A stretch of DNA of 64,000 nt, taken from the NCBI GenBank assembly GCA_963762615.1, contig CAVXLG010000020.1:682001-746000 (forward strand). The letters are read 5' to 3'. This stretch comes from PALSA-505 sp963762615. GTDB taxonomy: Bacteria; Actinomycetota; Actinomycetes; Streptosporangiales; Streptosporangiaceae. The notes beneath the pieces were generated by a model. It was not told the DNA's origin and made no database searches. It saw only the letters and a program-made list of their open reading frames with translations. This document shows, one piece after another, positions 51,700 to 60,575 of this stretch. The stretch's first letter is position 1, and each line of letters begins with the position of its first letter. Position numbers and translations under genes: made by a program.

Positions 51700-52617
51700 T
51701 CAGGCAGCGGTCGCGGCGGGAACGCGCAACAGCAGACTCCCTGGCTGCACGGTGACCTTCAGCTGCCGCGTGAATCCGGCGACCTCTCCATCCACTTGCC
51801 ACGGCCGCGCGCGGCTGAGGTCGACGACCAGGTCACGGCAGGCCAGGCGGGCCAGACGCCCGGTGCTGCGCCGCAGCAGCACGTCGGCGGCAAGCCGCAC
51901 CCACCCGGTCCAACCGCGGGCGGCAAGGACCGCTACGTCAAGAACGCCATCATCGGGCACCGCATCGGGCAGCAGCCGGACGTTGCCCTGCAGCGAGCCG
52001 ACGTTGCCGACGATCACGCCGCTGGCCCGGCACCGCCGAGGCGGCCCGCCGGCTGTGCGCAGCACCACCGTGACCGGGCGTTCATACAGGTTCCGCAGCG
52101 CAGACAGCACATAAGCGGCCCAGCCCACGCGCTTCTTCAGCTCCTCGCTGGCACCCTCGAGCATCGCAGCATCGAATCCGATCCCTGCCATCACCACGAA
52201 TGGCCGGCCATTAGCCGTGCCAACATCCAGCCGCCGGTCAGATCCGGTCAGCGCTACTGTCAGCGCCTCGTCCAGAGAGAACGGCAGGCCGAGGTTGCGC
52301 GCGAGCAGATTCCCGGTTCCGCACGGCAGCACGCCAAGCGGGATCCCCGAGCCTGCCACGCCGCCCGCGCAGGCAGTGACGGTCCCGTCGCCCCCGCTGG
52401 CCAGCACCAAGTCGACGCCGGACCGGACGGCTTCGCGGGCCAGCCGCTCACCGGTGTCATCTGGCCTGGTTTCCAGCCAGAGCGGCTCTGCCCAGCCGAT
52501 TCCCGTCATGGCGGTGCGGACGGCGGCCCGGAAACCGTCCATGTCGTCATGCTTGCCTGGATGCATCACCACCGCGGCACGTCGCGCCGGCGCGTGCCGG
52601 ACGGGGGGCATTCGCAC
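51700..52617 (-). CDS. Diacylglycerol kinase family lipid kinase (DagK/YegS-like)
   Basis: The 305-residue protein has the catalytic VLASGGDGTVTACAGGVAGS and VLPCGTGNLLARNLGLP motifs of the diacylglycerol/sphingosine kinase fold, then GIGFDAAMLE and the C-terminal beta domain DGVLDVAVLAARGW. It phosphorylates diacylglycerol or a related lipid. It follows the YetF-like gene by 12 nt on the same strand. Confidence 0.9.
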   Translation of the reverse strand: MRMPPVRHAPARRAAVVMHPGKHDDMDGFRAAVRTAMTGIGWAEPLWLETRPDDTGERLAREAVRSGVDLVLASGGDGTVTACAGGVAGSGIPLGVLPCGTGNLLARNLGLPFSLDEALTVALTGSDRRLDVGTANGRPFVVMAGIGFDAAMLEGASEELKKRVGWAAYVLSALRNLYERPVTVVLRTAGGPPRRCRASGVIVGNVGSLQGNVRLLPDAVPDDGVLDVAVLAARGWTGWVRLAADVLLRRSTGRLARLACRDLVVDLSRARPWQVDGEVAGFTRQLKVTVQPGSLLLRVPAATAA

Positions 52618-52629
52618 TCCCGCCGAGGC

Positions 52630-53199
52630 TTACCGGGACGCTGCCAGCAGCTCAAGGCAAGCCTGGACAGCCTTGAGCTGGGTGCTGATGGCGGCGATAT
52701 CACCCTTGCTCGCGCTCTGCTCTTCAGGCTTGAGTGTCAGCACCAGCTGCCCGTTCGGTTCCATCAGTCCGGTGGCGATCTCCTTGATATCGTCGCCGTT
52801 CTGCACCCGGATGGCGCGTTCGATATCAGCGGGCCGCAGTGACAGTCGTTTCGCTGCGCCGGTAAGGAAGCGGCCGTTCTCCACAATGGTCGTTGACTTG
52901 CCCTCGAGTATGCGCGCGGCGCGGTCGCTGACGGTTATCCACCGGTTGATGAGCGCGTTGACGGCGACCAGGGTGGCCGCTCCGATCACTCCGCCGAGGA
53001 GGCTGGTGTCGTTGCCGATGATGGCGTTCTGAACCACGTTGGACAGCAGGAACAAGACGACGAAGTCGAACATGTTGAGCGTGCCCAGGTCCCGTTTCCC
53101 GGTGATCCGAAACAAGATCACGACGGTCGCGTACACCAGGACGGTACGCAGGATCTTTTCCAGCACCGGGATCTGGACAACGAACATCGAATGCCACAC
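52630..53199 (-). CDS. YetF/DUF421 family membrane protein
   Basis: The 189-residue protein has three N-terminal hydrophobic segments with KRDLGTLNMFDFVVLFLLSN, the hallmark of DUF421/YcaP/YetF, and a cytoplasmic domain (AARILEGKSTTIVENGRFL). GTG 53199 has GAGGAG 8 nt upstream and is preferred over the upstream in-frame ATG 53226. A C-terminal tail of about 30 residues (SASKGDIAAISTQLKAVQA) resembles a short helix. Family function is unknown but often stress-linked. Confidence 0.85.
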   Translation of the reverse strand: MWHSMFVVQIPVLEKILRTVLVYATVVILFRITGKRDLGTLNMFDFVVLFLLSNVVQNAIIGNDTSLLGGVIGAATLVAVNALINRWITVSDRAARILEGKSTTIVENGRFLTGAAKRLSLRPADIERAIRVQNGDDIKEIATGLMEPNGQLVLTLKPEEQSASKGDIAAISTQLKAVQACLELLAASR

Positions 53200-53445
53200 C
53201 GGAATCACTCCTCTGGTTCTTGCCAAGGCCGTCAGGCCCAGCGGAGCGGTGAGCGCCTTGATTAACGTTCGGCCGGGACCACGGTTGCTTATCTCCTTTC
53301 GGTCTCTACCTGCATCCAGCCGGATCTAACCTCGCAGGCCAGCAGTGCACCCTCACTGCCTGTCATCGGACAGGAAGCCCGGAAGCGATGTTTGGTGCTG
53401 ACCTCTGCGGGCAGCTAGACGGGCACCCAACGGGAGGATTTCATC

Positions 53446-53619
53446 ATGGGTGCTGAGAATAAGGCGGCCAACAAGGTGACCGAGGTCAAGGGCAAGATCA
53501 AGAAGAACGCTGGCCGGGCTACCGACGACGCCAGCCTGGAGGCTGAAGGCCGGGCTGAGGAGTCGAAGGGCGACCTCAAGCAGGCCGGCGAGAAAATCAA
53601 AGACGTCTTCAAGAAGTGA
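53446..53619 (+). CDS. CsbD-like stress protein
   Basis: The 57-residue hydrophilic protein reads ANKVTEVKGKIKKNAGRATD and GRAEESKGDLKQAGEKIKDV, the CsbD repeat pattern. CsbD proteins are general-stress (sigma-B type) regulon members of unknown mechanism. It has GGGAGGATTTCATC before ATG 53446. A small hydrophobic protein gene follows nearby. Confidence 0.92.
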   Translation: MGAENKAANKVTEVKGKIKKNAGRATDDASLEAEGRAEESKGDLKQAGEKIKDVFKK

Positions 53620-53706
53620 TTAGCTCGTCCCGGGGCGGCGCAACGCTGATCGTCGCCGGGAGACGCCGAACTCACACGAGCCATTCCCGCTGGGAGGAGT
53701 GGTGCA

Positions 53707-53775
53707 GTGGGGAAGAAGGCCAGCATGTTCGAGGCTGCCGACATCCAGGCAGTGGCGCGGCTGGCCCGCCGGTGA
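53707..53775 (+). CDS. Possible 22-aa leader or small peptide
   Basis: GTG 53707 follows GGGAGGAGTGGTGCA, an excellent ribosome binding site, and opens a 22-codon frame (GKKASMFEAADIQAVARLAR, ending in Arg) that stops 25 nt before the next ATG. It may be a real small protein or a leader coupling translation of the membrane peptide gene. Confidence 0.4.
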   Translation: MGKKASMFEAADIQAVARLARR

Positions 53776-53800
53776 TCAGCCGAACGGAGCGGAGGATCGG

Positions 53801-53974
53801 ATGATCGCCTTCTTCCTGCTGCTGGTGATCGCGGCGATCGTGCTGGGCATCGTCGGCGTCGTCGCGAAGGGCCTGCTGTACTTGCTGTTCATCGGGATTG
53901 TCGTGCTGCTCGCTGCGCTCGTCTTCGCCGCTCTGCGCATGCGTCGGCGGCCCGGGAGGCGCCAGGCCCGCTAG
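53801..53974 (+). CDS. Small hydrophobic protein (57 aa)
   Basis: The protein is almost wholly two hydrophobic helices (FFLLLVIAAIVLGIVGVVAK, LLFIGIVVLLAALVFAAL) with a basic tail RMRRRPGRRQAR. GGAGG precedes ATG 53801 by 6 nt. Similar 'hydrophobic protein' genes sit beside csbD in many actinobacteria; they are probably membrane-stress peptides. Function not established. Confidence 0.75.
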   Translation: MIAFFLLLVIAAIVLGIVGVVAKGLLYLLFIGIVVLLAALVFAALRMRRRPGRRQAR

Positions 53975-54075
53975 TTCCCCGTCGCACTTCATGCGTGACT
54001 TTCCTGGCAACAACGGCCAGCTCGCGCGCGGGTCCTGCCGCCCGCGCACGGCAGCAACCTGGCGCGACACACTAG

Positions 54076-55109
54076 TCAGGAAGCTGGCCGCAGCCCAGGG
54101 GTGCTGTCATAGTGACCATCCGGGGCGCTGAGGCGCATGCGCACGCGGATCGTGGGAGCAGCTGACCCAGTGCCGATCTCGACGCGATCGCAAAGCTGGT
54201 GAACGACCCATAGACCGCGCCCGCCGCCGTCGGCGACCGGGTCTGGCCGCAGCTTTCCCGCCAGCGGGTCGGTGATCTCGCCCAGGTCATGGATTTGGCA
54301 GATGACCTCGCTGTCGGTGACCCACAGCGCTAGCGAGCCCGGCCCGCTGGTGTGAGCTAGCGTGTTGGCGGCCAGCTCGCTGACCGCGATGACCAGATCG
54401 CCAACCCGGCGTGGCGGCAGCCCAGCGCGGCGAGCCCGCGCAGCCGCAAAGCTGCGGACGCCGGCCAGATTTGCCCGGTACCGCAGCACCTCAGCATCAC
54501 CCGGAGGGCTGCTCAGCTGCCGCACACGCTCCCTGTCAACCGGCTCGGGCGGCCCGCCGACGACCTCTGTGTGAAGGCGGCATACCTCAGTCAGAGCGTC
54601 AAGACGGAGGCCGGTACCAACCGGCGGCGCCGGGTAGGCGCAAAGCAGCGAGAACGAGTACTGGTGGCCCAGCTCATTCCACAGCGCCTCCACCTCGATG
54701 GCAGCATTAACCAGACCGGCATCCCACAACAGCCAGACCATCTCACCGAAGAGGCGAACCGGCTGCCCAGCTTTGGCTGCCTGCCGGACCAACGGGCTGA
54801 TCACCCGCCAGAAACTAGCGGGATCAGGCCAGCCAGAGACCATGAAACCGCGGATCGCCTCGCTTGCGTCCAGCGCCACGTAAGAGCCGCGCTCCAGGGC
54901 CGCCGCCACGTCGATCCCGGCGCCGGCCAGGCGCCGTTCGAAGGACCGGCGGTGATCAGGCGTGGCGATCACGACTGCCAACCCGCCGTCCCGGACGGCT
55001 GACAGGAGATGTACTCACCCACCCGTTCGGCGAGTTCCTGCTCCTCGCGGTAGAACAAAACGGCATGCCCGTCGCGGCCAGCGTTTAGGACCTCAGTCCC
55101 AGTAGCCAC
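54076..55109 (-). pseudogene. MEDS-domain / HATPase anti-sigma regulatory kinase, frameshifted
   Basis: The N-terminal MEDS sensor begins in one frame at GTG 55109 (GHAVLFYREEQELAERVGEY) and continues in the next frame from about 55000 (VVIATPDHRRSFERRLAGAG, SYVALDASEAIRGFMVSGWP). An RsbW-like GHKL ATPase domain (GDLVIAVSELAANTLAHTSG, DGGGRGLWVVHQLCDRVEIG) ends at 54076. One lost base near TCCTGTCAGCC around 55000-55010 accounts for the break. GGAG lies 5 nt before the GTG. It should phosphorylate a STAS antagonist and bind a sigma factor. The uncorrected frame 54076-54981 lacks the first part of MEDS. Confidence 0.78.
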
Positions 55110-55442
55110 GGCGTCTCCGTCTAAGCGCGGTCGGAAGTCAGCTCTCATGGTAACGCGGCAGGCCAGCTGCGCTGGTGACCGCGCTTGCCCCTCTCCATCG
55201 GCGAGAGGATCGTTGACACCGCAGCAAAGCACCAGGCTGGAGACAAAGCCAAGCCAGCCGCTATATTTTCTGCACACTGTCCGCTCCGCCCGGTAACCAT
55301 GAGCCCTCGGTGACCCGACCAGCTCAGGCTCGCCGGCCACGGACGTCCTGCTGGGCAGTCGCCTGACCTCCGGTGGCGACTGCGCCGGGTGCGACCGTAA
55401 AGTGCAGCATGGTCCGGGCTCCTCTAGCGATGAGGCATCAAG
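55110..55442. other. Divergent promoter region of two stress-regulator genes
   Basis: 333 nt without a gene. CCTCTC and GAGAGG (55190-55195 and 55203-55208) form a 6-bp inverted repeat with a 7-nt gap. TATATTTT near 55260 is one of the most AT-rich stretches in this part of the window and a likely promoter element. No RNA gene seen. Confidence 0.4.
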
Positions 55443-56672
55443 GTGACAGCACAGGAAGACCGCGGGGCCGCTGAGGACCGGCTGCGGGATATCCAGTCGC
55501 TCACCGATGCGGCGCTGTCCAGCCTGGAAGAGCGCGATTTCCTGGCCGAGCTGCTGGACCGTGTCAAGGACATCTTGCAGACCGATACCGCTGCTGTACT
55601 GCTGCTGGACTCTGCGGCCGGGCAGCTGATCGCCACCGCGGCCGCCGGGCTGGAGGAGGAGGTGCGGCAAGGCGTGCGGATCCCGGTGGGCCGGGGTTTC
55701 GCCGGGCGGATCGCCGCCGAGCGCAAGCCGGTGATCCTCGACCATGTGGATCACACCACCGTGCTCAACCCGATCCTGTGGGAAAAAGGGATCCGGTCCA
55801 TGATGGGCGTGCCGCTGGTAGCTGGCGGCCGGGTGATCGGTGTGCTCCACGTCGGCTCGCTGACCCCCCGCCGGTTCACCAGAGCCGATGTTGAGCTGCT
55901 GCAACTCGCCGCCGACCGGGCAGCCACAGCGGTGCAATCCATCATGACGCGCGATGACCGGGTCGCGGCGGCCGCGCTGCAGCGCAGCCTGGTCCCGTCC
56001 GTGCTGCCGGTCATCGCCGGGGCGGAATTGGCTGCCCGCTATACCCCGGGCAGCGGCGGGGTGGGCGGTGACTGGTACGACGTGTTCACCCTGCCGTCCG
56101 GGGAGCTGGGCGTGGTGATGGGCGATGTGGCCGGATCGGGCCTGCCCGCGGCAGTGATCATGGGACGGATGCGCAGCGCGCTGCGCGCCTATGCCCTGGA
56201 AACCCGCGATCCGGCCGAGGTCCTGGACCGGCTGGATCGCAAGATGCAGCACTTCGAGCCCGGCGCCCTGGCCACTGTGCTGTACGCGGTCATCGATCCG
56301 GCGCTGGACCGGATGCACGTCTGCCTGGCCGGGCATCTCCCCCCGATCATCGCGCGCGCGGGACAGCCCGCGGAACTGACCGACGTCACGCCGGGCCTGA
56401 TGATCGGCATAGCCCCCGGGGAGCGTCGGCAGGCGAGTACTGTGAAGATCCCGCGGGGCACGCTGCTGTGCTTCTACACCGACGGCCTCATCGAGCGCCC
56501 CGGCCTGCCGGTTGATGACGGCCTGACCCTGCTCTACCAGGCGGTGACAGCCCAGCCGCCGGAGACCGCCTGCGCCGCGGTGATGGCAGCCCTGGTCGGC
56601 AACCAGCCCGCTTACGACGACATCGCCCTGCTCATGCTCCGCCGCCAGCCACCAGTCCCCCAGCAGCCGTGA
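55443..56672 (+). CDS. GAF-PP2C (SpoIIE/RsbU-type) serine phosphatase
   Basis: The 409-residue protein has a GAF domain (TAAVLLLDSAAGQLIATAAA … GIRSMMGVPLVAGGRVIGVL) then a PP2C-type phosphatase domain: SGGVGGDWYDVFTLPSG, VVMGDVAGSGLPAAVIMGRM, CFYTDGLIERPG and YDDIALLML with the metal-binding Asp residues. Such enzymes dephosphorylate STAS antagonists in response to signals bound by GAF. GTG 55443 starts it. It is divergent from the MEDS-HATPase gene, its likely opponent. Confidence 0.92.
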   Translation: MTAQEDRGAAEDRLRDIQSLTDAALSSLEERDFLAELLDRVKDILQTDTAAVLLLDSAAGQLIATAAAGLEEEVRQGVRIPVGRGFAGRIAAERKPVILDHVDHTTVLNPILWEKGIRSMMGVPLVAGGRVIGVLHVGSLTPRRFTRADVELLQLAADRAATAVQSIMTRDDRVAAAALQRSLVPSVLPVIAGAELAARYTPGSGGVGGDWYDVFTLPSGELGVVMGDVAGSGLPAAVIMGRMRSALRAYALETRDPAEVLDRLDRKMQHFEPGALATVLYAVIDPALDRMHVCLAGHLPPIIARAGQPAELTDVTPGLMIGIAPGERRQASTVKIPRGTLLCFYTDGLIERPGLPVDDGLTLLYQAVTAQPPETACAAVMAALVGNQPAYDDIALLMLRRQPPVPQQP

Positions 56673-56821
56673 GTGCTCCGCCTCCTTTCCCTCCTCGACC
56701 TGATCGATCTGTTGCCGGTAGTTTCCAGTGCGGAAGAAGCGATCAACGGTGCCAGGAGCTGACGTCGCCTGCCGGCCGGGAAGCGATGATTGAGCCCGCC
56801 GGGAAAGGGCACCGGACCGGC

Positions 56822-57157
56822 ATGACTGAAATCGACACGGCCGCGGAAATCGACATCGTCTGGCACGACCAGCAGGTGACCGTGAGTATCCCGCTGGCGG
56901 GCGCAGTCCCCCTGGAATGGAGCCGTCGTTACGACGAGCTGGCTCAGCATGAGGGGCTTGAGGCCCAGGCGCAAGAGCATCCGGGCCGGGCCTGGATCGT
57001 CGTGACCATGCCGGCCGCCACCGGGCGCTCGGGCATGGTGGCGACGCTGGACACGGCGCGTGACCTGATCGCCAAGGCCGACGTCGCCGAGGAGCCGGCG
57101 GACGCCGAGGAGGCGGCCGCGATGATCCGGGAATGGTGGGCGGACCAGCGGGACTGA
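56822..57157 (+). CDS. Hypothetical acidic protein
   Basis: The 111-residue protein starts TEIDTAAEIDIVWHDQQVTV, has a compact alpha/beta look (VPLEWSRRYDELAQHEGLEA, RAWIVVTMPAATGRSGMVAT) and an acidic helical end (EEPADAEEAAAMIREWWADQ). ATG 56822 was chosen; ATG 56786 is in frame but its ribosome binding site is too close. No family recognised. Confidence 0.6.
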   Translation: MTEIDTAAEIDIVWHDQQVTVSIPLAGAVPLEWSRRYDELAQHEGLEAQAQEHPGRAWIVVTMPAATGRSGMVATLDTARDLIAKADVAEEPADAEEAAAMIREWWADQRD

Positions 57158-57226
57158 CGCGCCCAGCGCGGCTGACGGGCGCCCAGCACAGCTGACCCCC
57201 AGGGCCCGGCCCGGTGCCCTCGGTGC

Positions 57227-58394
57227 CTACAGGCTGCCCTCCTGGGTCAGCCAGCGGCCGATGACCATGCGCTGAATCTGGTTCGTCCCCTCCACAATCT
57301 GCATCGCCTTCGCTTCCCGGAAGAACCGTTCGGCCGGAAAGTCTTCCACATAGCCATATCCGCCTAGCACCTGCACCGCGTCGGTGGCGACCCGCATCGC
57401 CGTGTCACTGGCGAAGAGCTTGGCCATCGCGGCCTGCGCGCCGAAGTCCAGGCCCGCGTCCTTGCGCCGGGCCGCCTCGAGGTAGAGAGACCGGGACGCC
57501 TCGACCGCAGTGGCCATGTCGGCGAGCATGAAGGACACGCCCTGGAACTCGGCGATCGGCCGGCCGAACTGGCGGCGCTCGCGCGCGTAGCTCACCGCGG
57601 TCTGCAGGGCGGCCCGGGCCAGGCCGGTCGAGCAGGCGGCGATGCCGAGCCGCCCGGAATCGAGCCCGGAAAGAGCCAGCGAGAATCCCTGGCCCGCCGC
57701 GCCGACCAGGTGGTCGCGCCCGACCCTGGCCGATGAGAACAGCATCTGCGCCGTGGTCGAGCCGCGCATGCCCATCTTGTGCTCAGCGGGCGCGGCGGAC
57801 ACGCCGGCCACCTCGGCCGGGACGTACAGGCAGCTGATCCCCTGGCTCCGCCCGGGGCCCTCCGCGTCGCCGGAGGTCCGGGCGAACACCGTGTAGAAGT
57901 CCGCCTGCCCGGCATGCGAGAATCCAGGCCTTCACGCCGTCGATCACGTAGCCGTCGCCGGCCTGCACCGCGCTGGTCCGCAGGGCCGCCGCATCGGACC
58001 CGGAGTGCGGCTCGGACAGGCAGTAGGCGCCGAGCAGATCGCCGCCGAGCGCGGCGGGCAGCCAGCGCTCCTGCTGTTCCTCGCTGCCCGCCGTCGCCAG
58101 CGGGTAGCAGGCGAGGGTATGCACGCTCACCCCGAGCCCGATCGTCAGCCACGCGCTGGCCAGCTCTTCGACAACCTGCAGATACACCTCGTAGGACTGC
58201 CCGCTTCCGCCCAGCTGCTCCGGGTAGGGCAGGCCCAGCAGCCCGGCCTTGCCGAGCATCCGGAACGCCTGCCGGGGGAACGTCCCGGACTTCTCGGCCG
58301 CATCGGCGGCGGGGCGCAGCTCGGCGTCGGCGATCTCGCGGGTCAGGTCGAGGAGCGCGCGCGTCTCCTCATCGAGCCCAGGGCGGCCGGGCAT
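57227..58394 (-). pseudogene. Acyl-CoA dehydrogenase, single-base frameshift
   Basis: From ATG 58394 the N-terminal domains are intact (LLDLTREIADAELRPAADAA, YCLSEPHSGSDAAAL) up to VIDGVKAWI. One extra C near 57918 (ATTCTCGCAT) then shifts the frame. The C-terminal half continues in the next frame: SHAGQADFYTVFARTSGD, ERRQFGRPIAEFQGVSFMLA, QVLGGYGYVEDFPAERFFRE and the catalytic-Glu block MQIVEGTNQIQRMVIGR. Removing the base gives a normal enzyme of about 389 aa. It overlaps the M24 peptidase stop by one base (TGATG). Confidence 0.85.
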
Positions 58395-59527
58395 CAGGCA
58401 TCCACCACGATCAGCTCGCGGGTGATGTTGTTGACCCGCTCGCAGCCGTCGTCGGTACAGACCACGATGTCCTCGATCCTGGCGCCATGCGGTCCCGGGT
58501 AGATTCCCGGCTCCACCGAGAACGCCATGCCGGCCTCCAGCGGGTCGGCGTTCCCCGCGACGATGTACGGGTCCTCGTGCGTCTCCAGGCCGATGCCGTG
58601 CCCGGTCCGGTGGAAGAAGCTCTCGCCGTAGCCGGCCGCCGTGATCGGCTCCCGCGCCGCCGCGTCGACCGCCTCCGCGCTGACGCCCGGCTTCACCGCA
58701 GCGCAGGCCGCCTCCTGCGCGTCCTTCAGCACCGGGTAATAGGCGGTGAACTCGGCCGCCGGGATGCCCATCGCGTAGGTCCTCGTGCAGTCCGAGCAGT
58801 ACCCGCTCGGCATGGTGCCGCCGATGTCGACGACCACGGCATCCCCCGGGCTGAGCACCCGGCCGGAAAGCTCATGGTGCGGGCTGGCCGCGTTCGGCCC
58901 GGACGCGACGATCACGAAGTCGGTCCTGGCGTGGCCCTCGGCCACGATCGCCTCGGCTATGTCCGCGCCCACCTCGCGCTCGGTCCGGCCCGCCCGCAGC
59001 CACTGCGGGACCCGCGCGTGTACCCGGTCGATGGCCGCGCCCGCCGCACGCAGCGCGGCGACCTCGGCCGGGCTCTTGCGCATCCGCATCCCCCGCAGCG
59101 CCGCGCTGGCCAGCAGCATCCGCGGCCCCGGCAGCACGTCGCGGAACCCGAGCAGCATCATCGCCCACATCCGGTCACTGACGCCGACGGTGTCCGGGGT
59201 GCCCAGCCTGCGCGCGATCAGGAGGTACGGATCCTCGGTTTCCTGCCACGGCACCAGCTCGAGGTCAAGCCGGCCGGCCGGCGACGCCTGGGCCGCGGCC
59301 AGCTCGAGCCTCGGCACCACCAGGAACGGGGTCTGCCCGCCGCCCGCGGCAGGCACCACCAGGCAGGTGAGCCGCTCCAGCGGGACCGCGTCATAGCCGG
59401 TCACGTAGCGCAGGTCGGGGCCCGGCGTGAGCAGCAGCGCGCCGATGCCCGCGTCGCGGGCTGCCGTCGCGGCCCGGCCGAGCCGGGCGGCCGGGTACAG
59501 TTCGGTTTCCGGAAGGTGAGTTCCCAC
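58394..59527 (-). CDS. M24 family Xaa-Pro peptidase
   Basis: The 377-residue metallopeptidase has an N-terminal creatinase-like domain (GIGALLLTPGPDLRYVTGYD) and a pita-bread catalytic domain with metal ligands Asp in VVVDIGGTMPSGYCSDCTRT (two), His in FHRTGHGIGLETHEDP and Glu in FSVEPGIYPG and ARIEDIVVCT. It releases N-terminal residues before proline. GTG 59527 has GGAG 7 nt upstream; ATG 59566 is in frame as an alternative start. It is coupled to the acyl-CoA dehydrogenase gene. Confidence 0.9.
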   Translation of the reverse strand: MGTHLPETELYPAARLGRAATAARDAGIGALLLTPGPDLRYVTGYDAVPLERLTCLVVPAAGGGQTPFLVVPRLELAAAQASPAGRLDLELVPWQETEDPYLLIARRLGTPDTVGVSDRMWAMMLLGFRDVLPGPRMLLASAALRGMRMRKSPAEVAALRAAGAAIDRVHARVPQWLRAGRTEREVGADIAEAIVAEGHARTDFVIVASGPNAASPHHELSGRVLSPGDAVVVDIGGTMPSGYCSDCTRTYAMGIPAAEFTAYYPVLKDAQEAACAAVKPGVSAEAVDAAAREPITAAGYGESFFHRTGHGIGLETHEDPYIVAGNADPLEAGMAFSVEPGIYPGPHGARIEDIVVCTDDGCERVNNITRELIVVDA

Positions 59528-59794
59528 CTGGCAGCTCCAGTCCTTGCTGGCCGTTCCTCTTGTCATGCCATGATCCCGCACGCGGCACCGCGGCGGGCAT
59601 GCCCGCCACCCGGCTAAGTCATGTCGAGGCGGGCTCGGTCCGCATCTGGACAAAGATGCCGACATGTCTCACGCTAGGTACACACATGTTCACCATACGC
59701 GAGCCGTCATGACTGCCGACCTGGCCGGAACCCGCGTCCGGCCCGCGCAACGCAACGGCAGGAAAGGCCCGGCCGGCGGCGCGGAAGCCTGCGC

Positions 59795-60550
59795 GTGATC
59801 ACGCATCCCGGGGCAGGACGAGGCGACCTGGGCGCCCAGCTCGCCCGGGAACGGCTGGTGACGCTCGAGCTGCAGCGCGCGATCCTGCCGCTGCACGACG
59901 AGCCGTTCGATGTCCCCGGACTGCAGGTCGCCATGCGGTACCTGCCGGCGTCGCGGGACAGCCGGGTGGGCGGCGACTGGTACATCACCGCCGGGATGCC
60001 GACCGGCCAGGTGCTCATTGCGATCGGTGACGTGGCCGGGCACGGGCTGGCCGCGGCGGCGGGCATGGCCCGGCTGCGCGGCGCGCTGACCGGGCTGGCC
60101 ATCACCGGGGCACCGCCCGACCGGCTCGTCGGCTGGCTGAACGACCTCGTGCGCCACGTCGCGCCCGAGCACACCGCGTCGGTCATGGCGGGCTACTTCG
60201 ATCCCGGCACCCGGGTGCTGACCTGGGCCCAGGCCGGCCATCCCGCGCCGGTGCTCGTCCGCGGCCCGGCCGCCCGCCCGCTTGACCGGCCGGGCGGGAT
60301 CCTGCTGGGCGCGGCCACGGAGGCTTACCAGGACGCCAGCCTCCAGCTGCTTCGCGGCGACGTGCTGCTGCTGTACAGCGACGGGCTGATCGAGCGGCGG
60401 GACCGGCCGCTGGACGAGGGTGTGGCCACGCTGTGCGCGGCGGTTCGGGGCGCCGACGATGCCGAGCGGGCCATCACCGCGGCGCTGCGGGCGCTCGGCG
60501 CGACCGACCCCCAGGACGACACCTGCCTGGTCGCCCTGCGCGTCCGGTGA
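59795..60550 (+). CDS. PP2C (SpoIIE-type) serine phosphatase
   Basis: The 251-residue protein is a stand-alone phosphatase domain: a leading helix (LGAQLARERLVTLELQRAIL), DSRVGGDWYITAGMPTGQVL, IAIGDVAGHGLAAAAGMARL, LLLYSDGLIERRDRPL and DPQDDTCLVALRV. It is the second such phosphatase in the window and has no GAF sensor, so it may receive signals from a partner. Target would be a phosphorylated STAS protein. It starts with GTG 59795. Confidence 0.9.
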   Translation: MITHPGAGRGDLGAQLARERLVTLELQRAILPLHDEPFDVPGLQVAMRYLPASRDSRVGGDWYITAGMPTGQVLIAIGDVAGHGLAAAAGMARLRGALTGLAITGAPPDRLVGWLNDLVRHVAPEHTASVMAGYFDPGTRVLTWAQAGHPAPVLVRGPAARPLDRPGGILLGAATEAYQDASLQLLRGDVLLLYSDGLIERRDRPLDEGVATLCAAVRGADDAERAITAALRALGATDPQDDTCLVALRVR

Positions 60551-60575
60551 GCCCTGCCGCCGGCCGGCGTGACGC

